Positions 41,674 to 51,363 of a stretch of DNA of 64,000 nucleotides are shown piece by piece. Below the pieces are notes generated by a model. That model had not been told where the DNA came from. It made no database searches and saw only the letters and a list, made by a program, of their open reading frames with translations. Each line of letters begins with the position of its first letter. The first letter of the stretch is position 1. The stretch covers positions 1 to 64,000 of the forward strand of contig JABHDC010000065.1 in assembly GCA_018673255.1 (NCBI GenBank). Reading direction: 5' to 3'. Both the position numbers and the translations under genes were made by a program. The stretch comes from Gemmatimonadota bacterium (GTDB lineage: Bacteria > Latescibacterota > UBA2968 > UBA8231).

Positions 41674-41841
41674 ATCTCCACTCCAGAACAGCATTTATGC
41701 ACCATCACCTGTAGCCATTTTCTGCCACCCGTGCGCCGCGCTCAGGCGCCAGCCGATGAGGTTCGTCCTGCAGTCGTCTCTCTCAGAAAGTCCATCACGG
41801 CCATGTAGGGCAGTTGCCCGCAACACAACAGGGTTGGCCAC

Positions 41842-44004
41842 GTGAAAATCGGACTGCCCGACGACTTCCGCAGCTACCTATCGATGCGGGGCGCTTCGGT
41901 CACGCGCGAAGAAGAAGCCACCCACCAGCCGCTGACGGCCAGGGCACTGGTGATCGGTGCCTTCCTGTCTTTCTTCCTCGGTGTAGGGGCCAATTACTCG
42001 GACACTGTGATCAAGGGCAGCTACATGACCCTCGATTTCAGCACGCCGGGGGCCATCTTCCTCTTTCTCATTCTGGTCGGTGTCCTCAATACGCTCTTCA
42101 AGTGGACCGGCCGCCACACCTGGATCAGTGGTGTGGTGACGCTGGCCTTCGCCGTAGCCTGGGTCTGGCACTACGCCCCATACGACAAACTCTATCTGTA
42201 TTCCCCCGGCGTCCTGTTTTCCACGTTCATCGTTCTCGCCATGGCGGGCAATACGGCGCTTGCGGCGATGGGCAGGAATCTGGCGCTGAATCGCTCTGAA
42301 TTGATCGTCGTCTACATCATGCTCGTCGTCGTCGCCTCGCTGGCCACGATGGGCCTGTGTGAGACGATCTTGCCTGCCATCACGGGCGTCTTCTACTACG
42401 TATCGCCCGAGAACAAGTGGGAGGAAGTGCTCTTTCCCCATCTGTCACAGGCGATCCTGCTCAACGATGGCAATGGCAATCAGCTGTTCTACGAGGGATA
42501 CGGAACCACGAACTACTCCGTACCCTGGTCGATCTGGGTCCGGCCGATGGCGGTCTGGGGGATCTTTCTGCTGTCCCTGTATGTGACGATGATCAGTATT
42601 GCCGTCATCCTGCGCCGACAATGGATGGATCGTGAGCGTCTTTCGTATCCGCTGGTTCAGGCGGCGCAGACGATGATTCGCGGCGAGGACGAGGGGAAGC
42701 TGATCAATCCCTTCTTCCGAAGCCGGGCCATGTGGGCCGGTGCGGCCATGCCGATCCTGGTCGGCCTGTTCACCGGACTGAACAAGTATCTGGGCGGTTG
42801 GCCGACCATTCCTACAGCGTGGAGTTTCCCCATCGGCTTTGGCCAGTCGATCAACATGACGATCAGCTTTGCCGTCATGGGTTTCTCCTACCTGATCGGC
42901 CCCGATATCGCCATGGGGATCTGGGGTTTTGCGCTGATCTCGAAGTTTGAGAAGATGATTCTTGTCGCCAATGGGGTGACGAAGCAGCAGGAAGTCTGGT
43001 CCGTACAGGTGAGCGAGTTGCTCAACTACCAGGGACTTGGCGCCCTGCTCGTATTCGTCGGCATTGGGCTCTGGGTGGGGCGTGAGCACCTCAAGCAGGT
43101 CTGGCTTCGCTTCCTCGGACGAGATTCCGACCTGAGTGACGATGACGAGATCATGTCCTATCGTGCAGCCGTTTCAGGCGCTCTTATCGGGACGCTGGTG
43201 ATGATCGGCTGGTTCGTTGCCCTGGGGACACCCCTGTGGGCCAGCGCACTCTTCGTGATTCTGCTGATGGCGATCTTCACGGGTCTGTCGCGGATCGTGG
43301 CCGAATCGGGAATCGCGGCGATCATCACCCCTCTGAATGCGCCCGATCTCATGATCTACGGCCTGGGCTCCAAACTTCTTGGGGCGACGGCGGTCACGAA
43401 CTTCACCTTTGGATACATCTACGCCGCCGATATTCGCGTCTTCCTCATGGGTGTTGTCGCCAATGGGCTCAAGCTGATCGAAGGTATGAGCAAGCCGAGC
43501 CGAAGAATCGTCTTCTGGGCGATGCTGGTGGCCATTTTCTTCGGCGTCACGGGTTCTCTCTACACCGTTCTCGAACTGTCCTATAAGGATGGGGGGATCA
43601 ACTCCAATGGTTGGTTCTTCAACAACATGCCCAATATCATCTACCGCACGGCGGTAAAGGGCATCGAGAACGAGAGCACGTACTGGCCCGGCCTGGCGGC
43701 GATCGGGATGGGTGGAGGCGGCATGCTGGCACTGACCTGGTTGCGCCAGCGATTCCTGTGGTGGCCACTGCATCCGATCGGCTTTCCTATCATGTCGAGC
43801 TGGTTGGTCGACTGGATGTGGTTCAGCATTTTCTTCGCCTGGCTCATCAAGATGATCGTTCTCAAGTATGGCGGCGCGACGATGTATGCCAAGAGTCGCA
43901 ATTTCTTCTTGGGGATGATTGCAGGACGTATGTTCATCAGCGGCGGCTGGCTTGTCGTCGATTTCCTCACCGGTACGGTGAGCAACTCGATCTTCTGGAT
44001 CTGA
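41842..44004 (+). CDS. OPT-like polytopic membrane protein (DUF6785/DUF6784 type)
   Basis: A 720-residue membrane protein with about 14-16 hydrophobic helices and a short polar N-terminus. SFFLGVGANYSDTVIKGSYM, the loop with GNGNQLFYEGYGTTNYSVPW, RERLSYPLVQAAQTMIRGED, SRIVAESGIAAIITPLNAPD and the C-terminal LHPIGFPIMSSW fit the oligopeptide-transporter-like family often named DUF6785. OPT proteins import peptides or metal chelates by proton coupling; these bacterial relatives are uncharacterised. It begins with GTG and is one base from the giant M28/FtsX gene, with a second OPT-like gene after that, so the three are one operon. Confidence 0.82.
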   Translation: MKIGLPDDFRSYLSMRGASVTREEEATHQPLTARALVIGAFLSFFLGVGANYSDTVIKGSYMTLDFSTPGAIFLFLILVGVLNTLFKWTGRHTWISGVVTLAFAVAWVWHYAPYDKLYLYSPGVLFSTFIVLAMAGNTALAAMGRNLALNRSELIVVYIMLVVVASLATMGLCETILPAITGVFYYVSPENKWEEVLFPHLSQAILLNDGNGNQLFYEGYGTTNYSVPWSIWVRPMAVWGIFLLSLYVTMISIAVILRRQWMDRERLSYPLVQAAQTMIRGEDEGKLINPFFRSRAMWAGAAMPILVGLFTGLNKYLGGWPTIPTAWSFPIGFGQSINMTISFAVMGFSYLIGPDIAMGIWGFALISKFEKMILVANGVTKQQEVWSVQVSELLNYQGLGALLVFVGIGLWVGREHLKQVWLRFLGRDSDLSDDDEIMSYRAAVSGALIGTLVMIGWFVALGTPLWASALFVILLMAIFTGLSRIVAESGIAAIITPLNAPDLMIYGLGSKLLGATAVTNFTFGYIYAADIRVFLMGVVANGLKLIEGMSKPSRRIVFWAMLVAIFFGVTGSLYTVLELSYKDGGINSNGWFFNNMPNIIYRTAVKGIENESTYWPGLAAIGMGGGGMLALTWLRQRFLWWPLHPIGFPIMSSWLVDWMWFSIFFAWLIKMIVLKYGGATMYAKSRNFFLGMIAGRMFISGGWLVVDFLTGTVSNSIFWI

Positions 44005-44005
44005 C

Positions 44006-47000
44006 GTGCGTCGATTGATCCGACATTCCCTCAAGTCTCTGGCGCAAGCCCTGCTCCTTGCAGTGGTCGGCGCACAGCCTTTGCTGGCCCAGCAGCCAGA
44101 GACGGTGGCGCGGATCTCTGAGACGGTGCGCGAACTGTCATCGCATGGTTCACGGATGGCCGGTTATCCAGGGGATCGATTTGCCGCTGACTACGTCGAG
44201 AAAGAACTGATCGCTGCCGGCGTTTCGGGGGTCAAGCGGGAGCCCTATCAGGTGACCGTTCCCATAGACAAAGGGGCGAGCCTGGAGTTGCTCGACGCTG
44301 ATGGCCACGTGGTGGATACGATCCCCCTGTTGTCGATGTGGCCCAATCTGGTCCGAACCAACACGCTCGGTCCCGCAGGCCTGACCGGCGAACTCTTCTA
44401 TGGTGGCAAAGGCGAATACGCCGATTTCAATGGGTTTGAAGTCGAGGACAACATCGTCCTCATGGAGTTCAATACCTGGAAGAATTGGAAGAATGCCGCC
44501 GCCTTGGGGGCTCGCGCCATCATCTTTGTCGAGCCGGAAGTCAGCACGTTGTGGGAGGCACGCTACAAGTGGAGCTGGGCTCCGGTGCACGTGCCGCGAT
44601 TCTGGCTCTCCCGTCAGGCTGCACTGGCCCTGAAGGACCGTCTGGACGGTGGCACGCTCACGGCTCGCCTGGCGGCGAGAATGGACTTTGAGAGTCATAC
44701 GACGTGGAATTTCTGGGGCACGATTCCGGGGCAGGATCCGGATCTGGCCGACCAGGTCGTCGCCATTCAGGCGTACTATGACGGGATCTCGGTCGTCCCG
44801 GCTGACAACCCGGCGGCCGAGTCGACCGGAAGTATTGCAGCTTTGCTCGAACTGGCGCGATATCTGAAGCAGAATCCACCTGGGCGATCTGTCGTATTGA
44901 TCGCCTCGGGATCGAATTTTCAGGGCCAGCGCGGCTTGTTCGAGTGGTTCGATCTGCACGCCCGCAAAGTGGCACCCTTCCGTGATCGAATGCCGCAGCG
45001 ATTTATTGCCGATTCCCTCGACGTGGACCGCCTCATCGCCCAGACGGATCGTCGCCGACTGTCACTGGAAACGCTGGGGATTCAGTTGCGCTCAGAGCCA
45101 GGGCGCACACCGGTCTTCGAGTCGGTCGATCTGCCGCGCCTGCAGGCGGCACTCAAACTGCGGCGTCTCAAACCGGACAGTCTCGGGATTCGTCTCGAAC
45201 CTGACAGTCTTGATATCGATCTCTTCATCGCGCTGGATCTGTCATCACAGAGCGATCAGGTCGGCCTCGTGCACAGTGCCCGGCTGGCGGCCCACCGTCG
45301 CTACTTTGTGCCCTTCGGGCGCAACTTCACCGCCTATGCTGAGAAGGCGGCGGCAGAACTGGATCGGGATCCGTCATCACTGGTGCAGCTGATCAGTCCG
45401 GTGAAGGGACTGTCCGACGACAGTTACCTCGACAGGGATGTCTATCGCGAGTCGGGCGAGCTGGCTGTCGATGTGGGGCTGATGGCGCTGAATCTGGTGA
45501 CCACTACCGACAAGCGCATGGTGCTGGATACGCCTCTGGATACGCCTGACAAGGTCAATGTCCCGAATCTGGCGAGGCAGTCGGAGTTCCTCAATGTGTC
45601 TCTCGGGCACGCCTTGGGCGATCCGGGGCTGTTCGGCGAAGATGCCGAGAATCTGCGAAAGCTCCACAACAAGAACATCAAAGACATCTTCGTCGCCATC
45701 AAAGGCCGCCTGCGCCTGCTGCCACGTCGATCGGCAGAACCCAAGGATCCTGTCGGCAATGCGCTGGTCGTTATCGTCAACAGCTTCTACGAAGACATGT
45801 GGCGGCCGACGATTTACCTGACTGACAAGCATGGGGAATACAACGCACGCGGGTTGGGAAAGTGGCGCACCCAGACGCGTGGTTACAAGCTCGATCCCGT
45901 CACCGGTGACATCATCTTTGCCACCGATCACGGTTTGCGGGCGCAGAAGATCGGCCCGTGGGAGCAGACGCTCAGCAAGGCCGAGACGGTCTGGACGACG
46001 ATCATGTTCCCCGCACACATGATCGAGATTCACGACCGTGTGCATGCCCATTTTCACTTCACCATGGGTAATGGCTTCAAGAGGATGAAAGTCCTCGATC
46101 GTCGCGGTGCGGCGCCACGACAGTATAGCTTTGTCCTGGGCGACTATGACGAGCAGATGATGACGCTTTTCTCCATGCCGGGAGATTCTCTGCGCGTCGT
46201 CGACGAATCGATGATCCTGCTCAACAACGAGGGATCCACCGACGAGGTTACCGGACAAGGCGTGGGATTCGACCTCGGCAGCCGGCGCATGGTGCCCCAT
46301 GCCATGATTCAGTCGACGAAGGACATGTGGCGTCTCGACGAAGCCCGGATCGAGCGGATGCGTGAATTCGCCATCGAGAATCCGCGTATCGATGCGCTCC
46401 ACCAGCGAGCAGCCCATTCACTGGAGCAAGCCGAGGCCGCCATGGCGCGACTCGACTGGGGTGATTACATCAAATACGCCCGTGAAGCGATCGGGCTGGA
46501 ATACAATGCCTACCCGGATGTGCGCGGCACGCAGAATGACGTCGTCAATGGTCTCGTCTTCTTCGTCGCCCTCCTGGTTCCAGCCGCCTTCTTTGCGGAG
46601 CGGCTGATCTTTGCTGCCACCGATATTCGCAAGCAATTGTCCTGGTTCGCCGGAATCATGCTCTTCATCTGGGTGATTCTGTCCCAGGTGCATCCAGCCT
46701 TTGAGCTGGCTCAGCCCATCATTGTGCTACTGGCATTGATGGTGATGGTCATGGCGTTTTTTGTCATCTCCCTCGTCGTCTCGCGTTTTAATGGATTCAT
46801 GACCGAGCTTCGGCAGGCCCGCTCGGGCACTTCGACGGGGGATATCAGTCGTTCGGGCACAGCGTACGTGGCATTCATGCTCGGCATCTCCAATATGCGC
46901 CGCCGGTTGCTGCGTACGAGTCTGACCCTGGTCACCATCACGTTGCTGACCTTCACCGTGTTGTCCTTCACGTCCTTCAAACCACAGATCCAGTTTCTCG

Positions 47001-48688
47001 GCTTCGCCAAGGACTGGGCCCCGGCCTATCACGGCGTGCTGATGCACGACATCCACTGGTGGTCGTGGGAGCCAACCCACTTCGACTATCTCGAGTCGCA
47101 TTTTGGGGCTCACGGAACGGTCGTGCAGCGTACGTGGGACGTCATGGGTTTTGAGGAGGATGGTTTCATCCCCATCCGTCGAGAGGGGAGGGAGGCCGAC
47201 GCACTGGGGGTTCTCGGCTTTGAGCCAGGTGAACCGGCTGTGACGGGGATCGATCAGTCCTTGATCGCAGGTTCGTGGTTCGAGCAGGACAACGAAACCA
47301 GTGTGATCCTGTCGGATCAGATCGCTTACAGCCTGGGGATCAGCGTCGAACAAGTGCAGGCGGCCGCCGATGGTGAACCACTGCCACAGGTGTTCCTGTA
47401 CGGCCGCCACTGGGATGTGCGGGGGATCTTCGACGCAGCCGCCTATGAGGCCATGCACGATCTCAATGACGAACCCATCACACCGGCCAAAGAACGCTTC
47501 GAGCAGTTCAATATGCCGGGCATGGACGTCATGTTCATGATGAATGAGATGATGTTCTTCGAGTCCGACGTGGATATCGGCTTCGAGCACCAGCCTGCTG
47601 AGCGACTGGCGATCCTGCCTTACAGGCAGCTGGAGAGCATGGGCTCCGAGTTGATGTCGGTGGCGATCCGCTTCGACGACCAGGCCAATGCGGAAGAACT
47701 GATCAAGAGTTATCTATCACGGGCCTACTTCCGTCTTTTCGTCGGCATGCCGGATGACGAAGGCGCACTGAAGACCTATGCCTACACCGCCTTTGGCGCC
47801 ACGAGCATGGAAGGGGTGGGTGCCCTCATCATTCCCATGCTCATCGCAGCTCTGATCGTACTGAATACGATGATGGGCGCCGTCTACGAGCGCTTCCGGG
47901 AGATCGGTGTCTACTCGTCCGTTGGTCTGGCGCCGATTCACATCTCCTTCCTCTTTATTGCTGAAGCCTGCGTCTATGGTGTTCTCGGTGTGGTGATCGG
48001 CTACCTCATCGGGCAGGTGGGGGCCAAGGTGCTGCTCGCCTTCGACATGCTGTCGGGCATCTCGCTCAATTATTCTTCAACGTCGGCCATTGCCGGGGCG
48101 ACCCTGGTCATGCTCGTCGTACTGGCCTCTTCGATCTACCCGGCCCGCGTCGCTTCCCAGCTGGCCGTGCCGGATGTGGTCAGACGATGGCAGCTGCCTG
48201 ATCCGAAGGATGACGTCTGGCAATTCGCTTTCCCCTTCACGGTGAATGTGAATGCAGTGCAGAGCCTGTGCGGATATCTGCACACGCTGTTCACATCCTA
48301 CAGCCACGAGTCGGTGGGGAAGATGTACACGGAGCGTACGCGTGTGGTGATGCAGCCACACGCTGAGGGCACGCAGTATGCTGTGCAGTTGCTTCTGTGG
48401 CTGGCACCTTTCGATATGGGTGTGAGCCAATTTCTGCAGTTTACCATGCGGCCGAGTGAAGAGAATCCTCGCATTTATGAGATCGAGCTGTATATCCAAC
48501 GGATCAGCGGCCCATTGGCCTTCTGGCAACGGCTGAATCTTGGCTTCATGCTCGATCTGCGGAAACAGTTCCTCGTCTGGCAGACGTTGAAGGGCAATCT
48601 GCAGGAAGACCACGCCGAAGCTTGTCGGTCCGTCGCCGTGGACGCCGTGGCGCTGGGCATGCAGGATCAGGATGAGGCGGCCGGATAG
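44006..48688 (+). CDS. Giant FtsX-like permease fused to a degenerate M28-type extracellular domain
   Basis: A 1560-residue protein. A signal segment (residues about 9-28) leads to a large extracytoplasmic part with PA-like and M28-like pieces (SHGSRMAGYPGDRFAADYVE). Expected M28 metal ligands are missing: the AHYD motif reads AYYD, the DDNASG motif reads ADNPAAESTG, and the Glu-Glu motif is replaced in IASGSNFQGQRG. Membrane helices lie at about 848-870, 885-935 and 970-990. After a second large soluble part comes an FtsX-like core at about 1265-1400, with ALIVLNTMMGAVYERFREIG then VYSSVGLAPIHISFLFI. No ABC ATPase is in the window. Between two OPT-like genes with 1-2 base gaps. Confidence 0.82.
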   Translation: MRRLIRHSLKSLAQALLLAVVGAQPLLAQQPETVARISETVRELSSHGSRMAGYPGDRFAADYVEKELIAAGVSGVKREPYQVTVPIDKGASLELLDADGHVVDTIPLLSMWPNLVRTNTLGPAGLTGELFYGGKGEYADFNGFEVEDNIVLMEFNTWKNWKNAAALGARAIIFVEPEVSTLWEARYKWSWAPVHVPRFWLSRQAALALKDRLDGGTLTARLAARMDFESHTTWNFWGTIPGQDPDLADQVVAIQAYYDGISVVPADNPAAESTGSIAALLELARYLKQNPPGRSVVLIASGSNFQGQRGLFEWFDLHARKVAPFRDRMPQRFIADSLDVDRLIAQTDRRRLSLETLGIQLRSEPGRTPVFESVDLPRLQAALKLRRLKPDSLGIRLEPDSLDIDLFIALDLSSQSDQVGLVHSARLAAHRRYFVPFGRNFTAYAEKAAAELDRDPSSLVQLISPVKGLSDDSYLDRDVYRESGELAVDVGLMALNLVTTTDKRMVLDTPLDTPDKVNVPNLARQSEFLNVSLGHALGDPGLFGEDAENLRKLHNKNIKDIFVAIKGRLRLLPRRSAEPKDPVGNALVVIVNSFYEDMWRPTIYLTDKHGEYNARGLGKWRTQTRGYKLDPVTGDIIFATDHGLRAQKIGPWEQTLSKAETVWTTIMFPAHMIEIHDRVHAHFHFTMGNGFKRMKVLDRRGAAPRQYSFVLGDYDEQMMTLFSMPGDSLRVVDESMILLNNEGSTDEVTGQGVGFDLGSRRMVPHAMIQSTKDMWRLDEARIERMREFAIENPRIDALHQRAAHSLEQAEAAMARLDWGDYIKYAREAIGLEYNAYPDVRGTQNDVVNGLVFFVALLVPAAFFAERLIFAATDIRKQLSWFAGIMLFIWVILSQVHPAFELAQPIIVLLALMVMVMAFFVISLVVSRFNGFMTELRQARSGTSTGDISRSGTAYVAFMLGISNMRRRLLRTSLTLVTITLLTFTVLSFTSFKPQIQFLGFAKDWAPAYHGVLMHDIHWWSWEPTHFDYLESHFGAHGTVVQRTWDVMGFEEDGFIPIRREGREADALGVLGFEPGEPAVTGIDQSLIAGSWFEQDNETSVILSDQIAYSLGISVEQVQAAADGEPLPQVFLYGRHWDVRGIFDAAAYEAMHDLNDEPITPAKERFEQFNMPGMDVMFMMNEMMFFESDVDIGFEHQPAERLAILPYRQLESMGSELMSVAIRFDDQANAEELIKSYLSRAYFRLFVGMPDDEGALKTYAYTAFGATSMEGVGALIIPMLIAALIVLNTMMGAVYERFREIGVYSSVGLAPIHISFLFIAEACVYGVLGVVIGYLIGQVGAKVLLAFDMLSGISLNYSSTSAIAGATLVMLVVLASSIYPARVASQLAVPDVVRRWQLPDPKDDVWQFAFPFTVNVNAVQSLCGYLHTLFTSYSHESVGKMYTERTRVVMQPHAEGTQYAVQLLLWLAPFDMGVSQFLQFTMRPSEENPRIYEIELYIQRISGPLAFWQRLNLGFMLDLRKQFLVWQTLKGNLQEDHAEACRSVAVDAVALGMQDQDEAAG

Positions 48689-48690
48689 CC

Positions 48691-51363
48691 ATGGCTGACG
48701 AACGCACCAAGTCCAAGCGGGAGCGGCAGTACGAGGAGATCAATGAGTACCGCGATCTTCTGCAGGCGCCGGACCAGTTTGAAGAAGGGTTCACGCGCAA
48801 GACGGTCATAGGCGTCTTTTTCATTGCCTTCATCATGACGCCGGGGCAGTTGTATTTGAGTCTGGTGACTGGACTCGGCATCGGTGATGCTGCCCAGTGG
48901 GTGACGGTCATCCTCTTTCTTGAGATTGCCAAGCGCTCCTTCACGACGCTGCGCCGGCAGGAGATCTTCCTGCTCACGTACGTGGCGTCACAGCTCATCG
49001 TCCGAGCCCAGACACAGACCTTCCAGGATCTCATCTTTCGCCAGTATTTCGTCGGTTCTCAGGAGGCGGCGCAATTTGGACTGACGGACAAACTGGCGAG
49101 TCTGAAGTTCCTCGGCATGGGCTGGTATGCGCCACCCCCTGATTCTCCGGCGATCATTGCGCGCACGTTCTTCCACAGTGACTGGACGCTGCCGATCGGC
49201 CTGCTCGTCATCGGCATCATCGTTTCGAAGATCACCTGGTTCACTTCCGGATACGTGCTGTTCCGCCTCGTCTCCGACCGCGAGCAGCTGCCATTTCCCA
49301 CCGCGCCCCAGGCCGCATTGGGTGCCATGGCCCTGGCCGAAGAGAGTGGCTCGGAAGAGCAGAGCTGGAAGTGGCCCTGTTTCACGATTGGCGGTGCCAT
49401 CGGTCTTGTCTTCGGTCTCATCTATGTGGCCGTTCCCGCCATGACCGAGGCCTTCGCCGGTACCAAAGTGGTGATCCTGCCCAACCCCTTTGCTGACCTG
49501 ACACCTGTTCTAGGGCGATTCCTCGGCGGCACGCCGATCGCGATCCCCTTCACTCTGTCACCGATTTTTATCGGCCTGCTGGCCCCATTCTGGGGCATTA
49601 TGGGCGCTTTCGCTGCTGTCGTCTCCTTCATCGTCATCTCGCCGGCGCTCCATCACTTCGGCATGATGCCTCGGTGGGTGCCTGGCATGGATGCAGTGCA
49701 GACGCAGATTACGGCGGGTGTCGACTTCTGGTCTCCCTTCGCCATGGGGGTCACCATGGCGTTGGCCATCATCAGCTTCGTGCAGGTTTTCCGTTCCGGG
49801 AAGGAGCGGAAGATCGACAAGGATCATGCGCGTGATCACGGCGAAGACCACTCGACGTGCAAGCACCCAGAGTGCAAGAGTCCTTCCCAGGTGCGTGGCT
49901 ACTGCCTCAAGCATCTGAATCGAGGCGACTTTCCACTGTGGATCTGCATTGCCCTGTTCTTCGCCGGCGCCGCCTATCCGATCATCCTGGCCAAGACCCT
50001 GTTTCCCGTCCTGATCACGACGGGAATGCTTCTGCTCATCATGATCATGGCCTTCGTCTACGCGCCGATGATGTCCTTCGTTTCGGCTCGCCTGGACGGT
50101 CTGGTGGGACGCAATATCGTGATCCCGCATCTGCATGAAGCGACGGTTTTTCTCACTGGATATCGCGGCGTGGAGATCTGGTTCGTGCCGCTGGCAGGCT
50201 CGGATTTCGGTGGCAATGCGGAGATCTTCCGCGTCATCGAGCTGACGGGCATGAGATTCCGATCTTTGCTCAAGGCCGAATTGGTGATGGTGCCCATCGT
50301 ACTGGGGGCCAGCCTGCTGTACTGGAGTTTCCTGTGGCGGCTGGCGCCGATTCCGTCCGATGCCTACCCCTACGTGCAGACGTTCTGGCCGGCGCAGGCC
50401 TTCAACTATGCCGTGAAGTATTCAGCCACGCAATACAGCCTGACCTATAGAGCGGGTGAAGAGGTCGAGGGGGCGGTACTGCAGGATGGCGAATTCGTGT
50501 GGAACCCGGCCAATCTGCAGGACCAGTCGCTCTATTACTGGCGCATGCGGGTCACCGACGAACTGGCTGTCCGCAATCCGGAGCTTCGCAGGTATGGGCC
50601 CTGGACGCACAGTGGTTACTTCTACACTGATTTCATCGGTTCGGGAGGAATCCGCCCACCACCACACGTGATGACGAACCAGCAGGACCCCGACGAGTTG
50701 CGGGAGGGACTGCCCACGGCATGGATGGTGTGGCCAAATGATGGGGATGTTGTCTCCAGTCCGGATCCGTTGATGCGGGCGGCAATCCCGCCCGAGTGGC
50801 AGGGGCGCCTCGAGATCGTTTTTGAACTCGACACGGATCCGCTCTATCTGGGAGACTTCTACCAGGGGTCCTCTGATCGACCCATGTTCTTCAAGATCTA
50901 CTGGGAGGATCTGGACTATACCGGTGATGGCCGGGATGAGGACCTTGATGGCCTCATCGACGAGGAGTATATCAACCAGAAGGATGATGACGGCGACGGC
51001 GCGATCGACGAAGACACGCACCATCCCCTGGGTGGGCGGAAATGGCCGATCATGGCCTTTGGCCTGGGCTTCGCCATCATGCTCTACACGGTGTTGAGCT
51101 TCTTCGGCATGCCCATGTTCTTCATCTGGGGCTATATCGGCGGCGTCGCTCAGGTGGGTGTGGCCACGTTCTTCAACCTGTTTACGGAGTTCATCGGCGC
51201 CCTGCTGGCGCGGCGTTATTTCTGGAAGAAGTATGGGAAGCAGGAATGGCGTCGCTACGCGATGGTTCTGGCCGTCGGCTACGGCGTCGGTCTGGCACTG
51301 GTCGGCATGTTCTGTGCCGCGATTCTGATGATCCGCAAGGCGGTTTCGGCCACCGTTTTCTAG
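48691..51363 (+). CDS. OPT-like membrane protein with zinc-finger-like, beta and EF-hand-like inserts
   Basis: An 890-residue membrane protein of the same OPT-like type as the gene at 41842 (VLFRLVSDREQLPFPTAPQA, FTLSPIFIGLLAPFWG). Three soluble inserts stand out. Residues 390-410 hold a zinc-finger-like CKHPECKSPSQVRGYCLKH (C-x4-C-x9-C-x2-H). Residues about 565-640 resemble a fibronectin III-like beta domain. Residues about 743-780 hold two Asp-rich loops (DEDLDGLIDEEY, KDDDGDGAIDED) like EF-hand or dockerin calcium sites. The C-terminus returns to membrane helices. It starts two bases after the FtsX-like gene. Its TAG stop shares a CTAG with the stop of the convergent MFS gene. Confidence 0.82.
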   Translation: MADERTKSKRERQYEEINEYRDLLQAPDQFEEGFTRKTVIGVFFIAFIMTPGQLYLSLVTGLGIGDAAQWVTVILFLEIAKRSFTTLRRQEIFLLTYVASQLIVRAQTQTFQDLIFRQYFVGSQEAAQFGLTDKLASLKFLGMGWYAPPPDSPAIIARTFFHSDWTLPIGLLVIGIIVSKITWFTSGYVLFRLVSDREQLPFPTAPQAALGAMALAEESGSEEQSWKWPCFTIGGAIGLVFGLIYVAVPAMTEAFAGTKVVILPNPFADLTPVLGRFLGGTPIAIPFTLSPIFIGLLAPFWGIMGAFAAVVSFIVISPALHHFGMMPRWVPGMDAVQTQITAGVDFWSPFAMGVTMALAIISFVQVFRSGKERKIDKDHARDHGEDHSTCKHPECKSPSQVRGYCLKHLNRGDFPLWICIALFFAGAAYPIILAKTLFPVLITTGMLLLIMIMAFVYAPMMSFVSARLDGLVGRNIVIPHLHEATVFLTGYRGVEIWFVPLAGSDFGGNAEIFRVIELTGMRFRSLLKAELVMVPIVLGASLLYWSFLWRLAPIPSDAYPYVQTFWPAQAFNYAVKYSATQYSLTYRAGEEVEGAVLQDGEFVWNPANLQDQSLYYWRMRVTDELAVRNPELRRYGPWTHSGYFYTDFIGSGGIRPPPHVMTNQQDPDELREGLPTAWMVWPNDGDVVSSPDPLMRAAIPPEWQGRLEIVFELDTDPLYLGDFYQGSSDRPMFFKIYWEDLDYTGDGRDEDLDGLIDEEYINQKDDDGDGAIDEDTHHPLGGRKWPIMAFGLGFAIMLYTVLSFFGMPMFFIWGYIGGVAQVGVATFFNLFTEFIGALLARRYFWKKYGKQEWRRYAMVLAVGYGVGLALVGMFCAAILMIRKAVSATVF

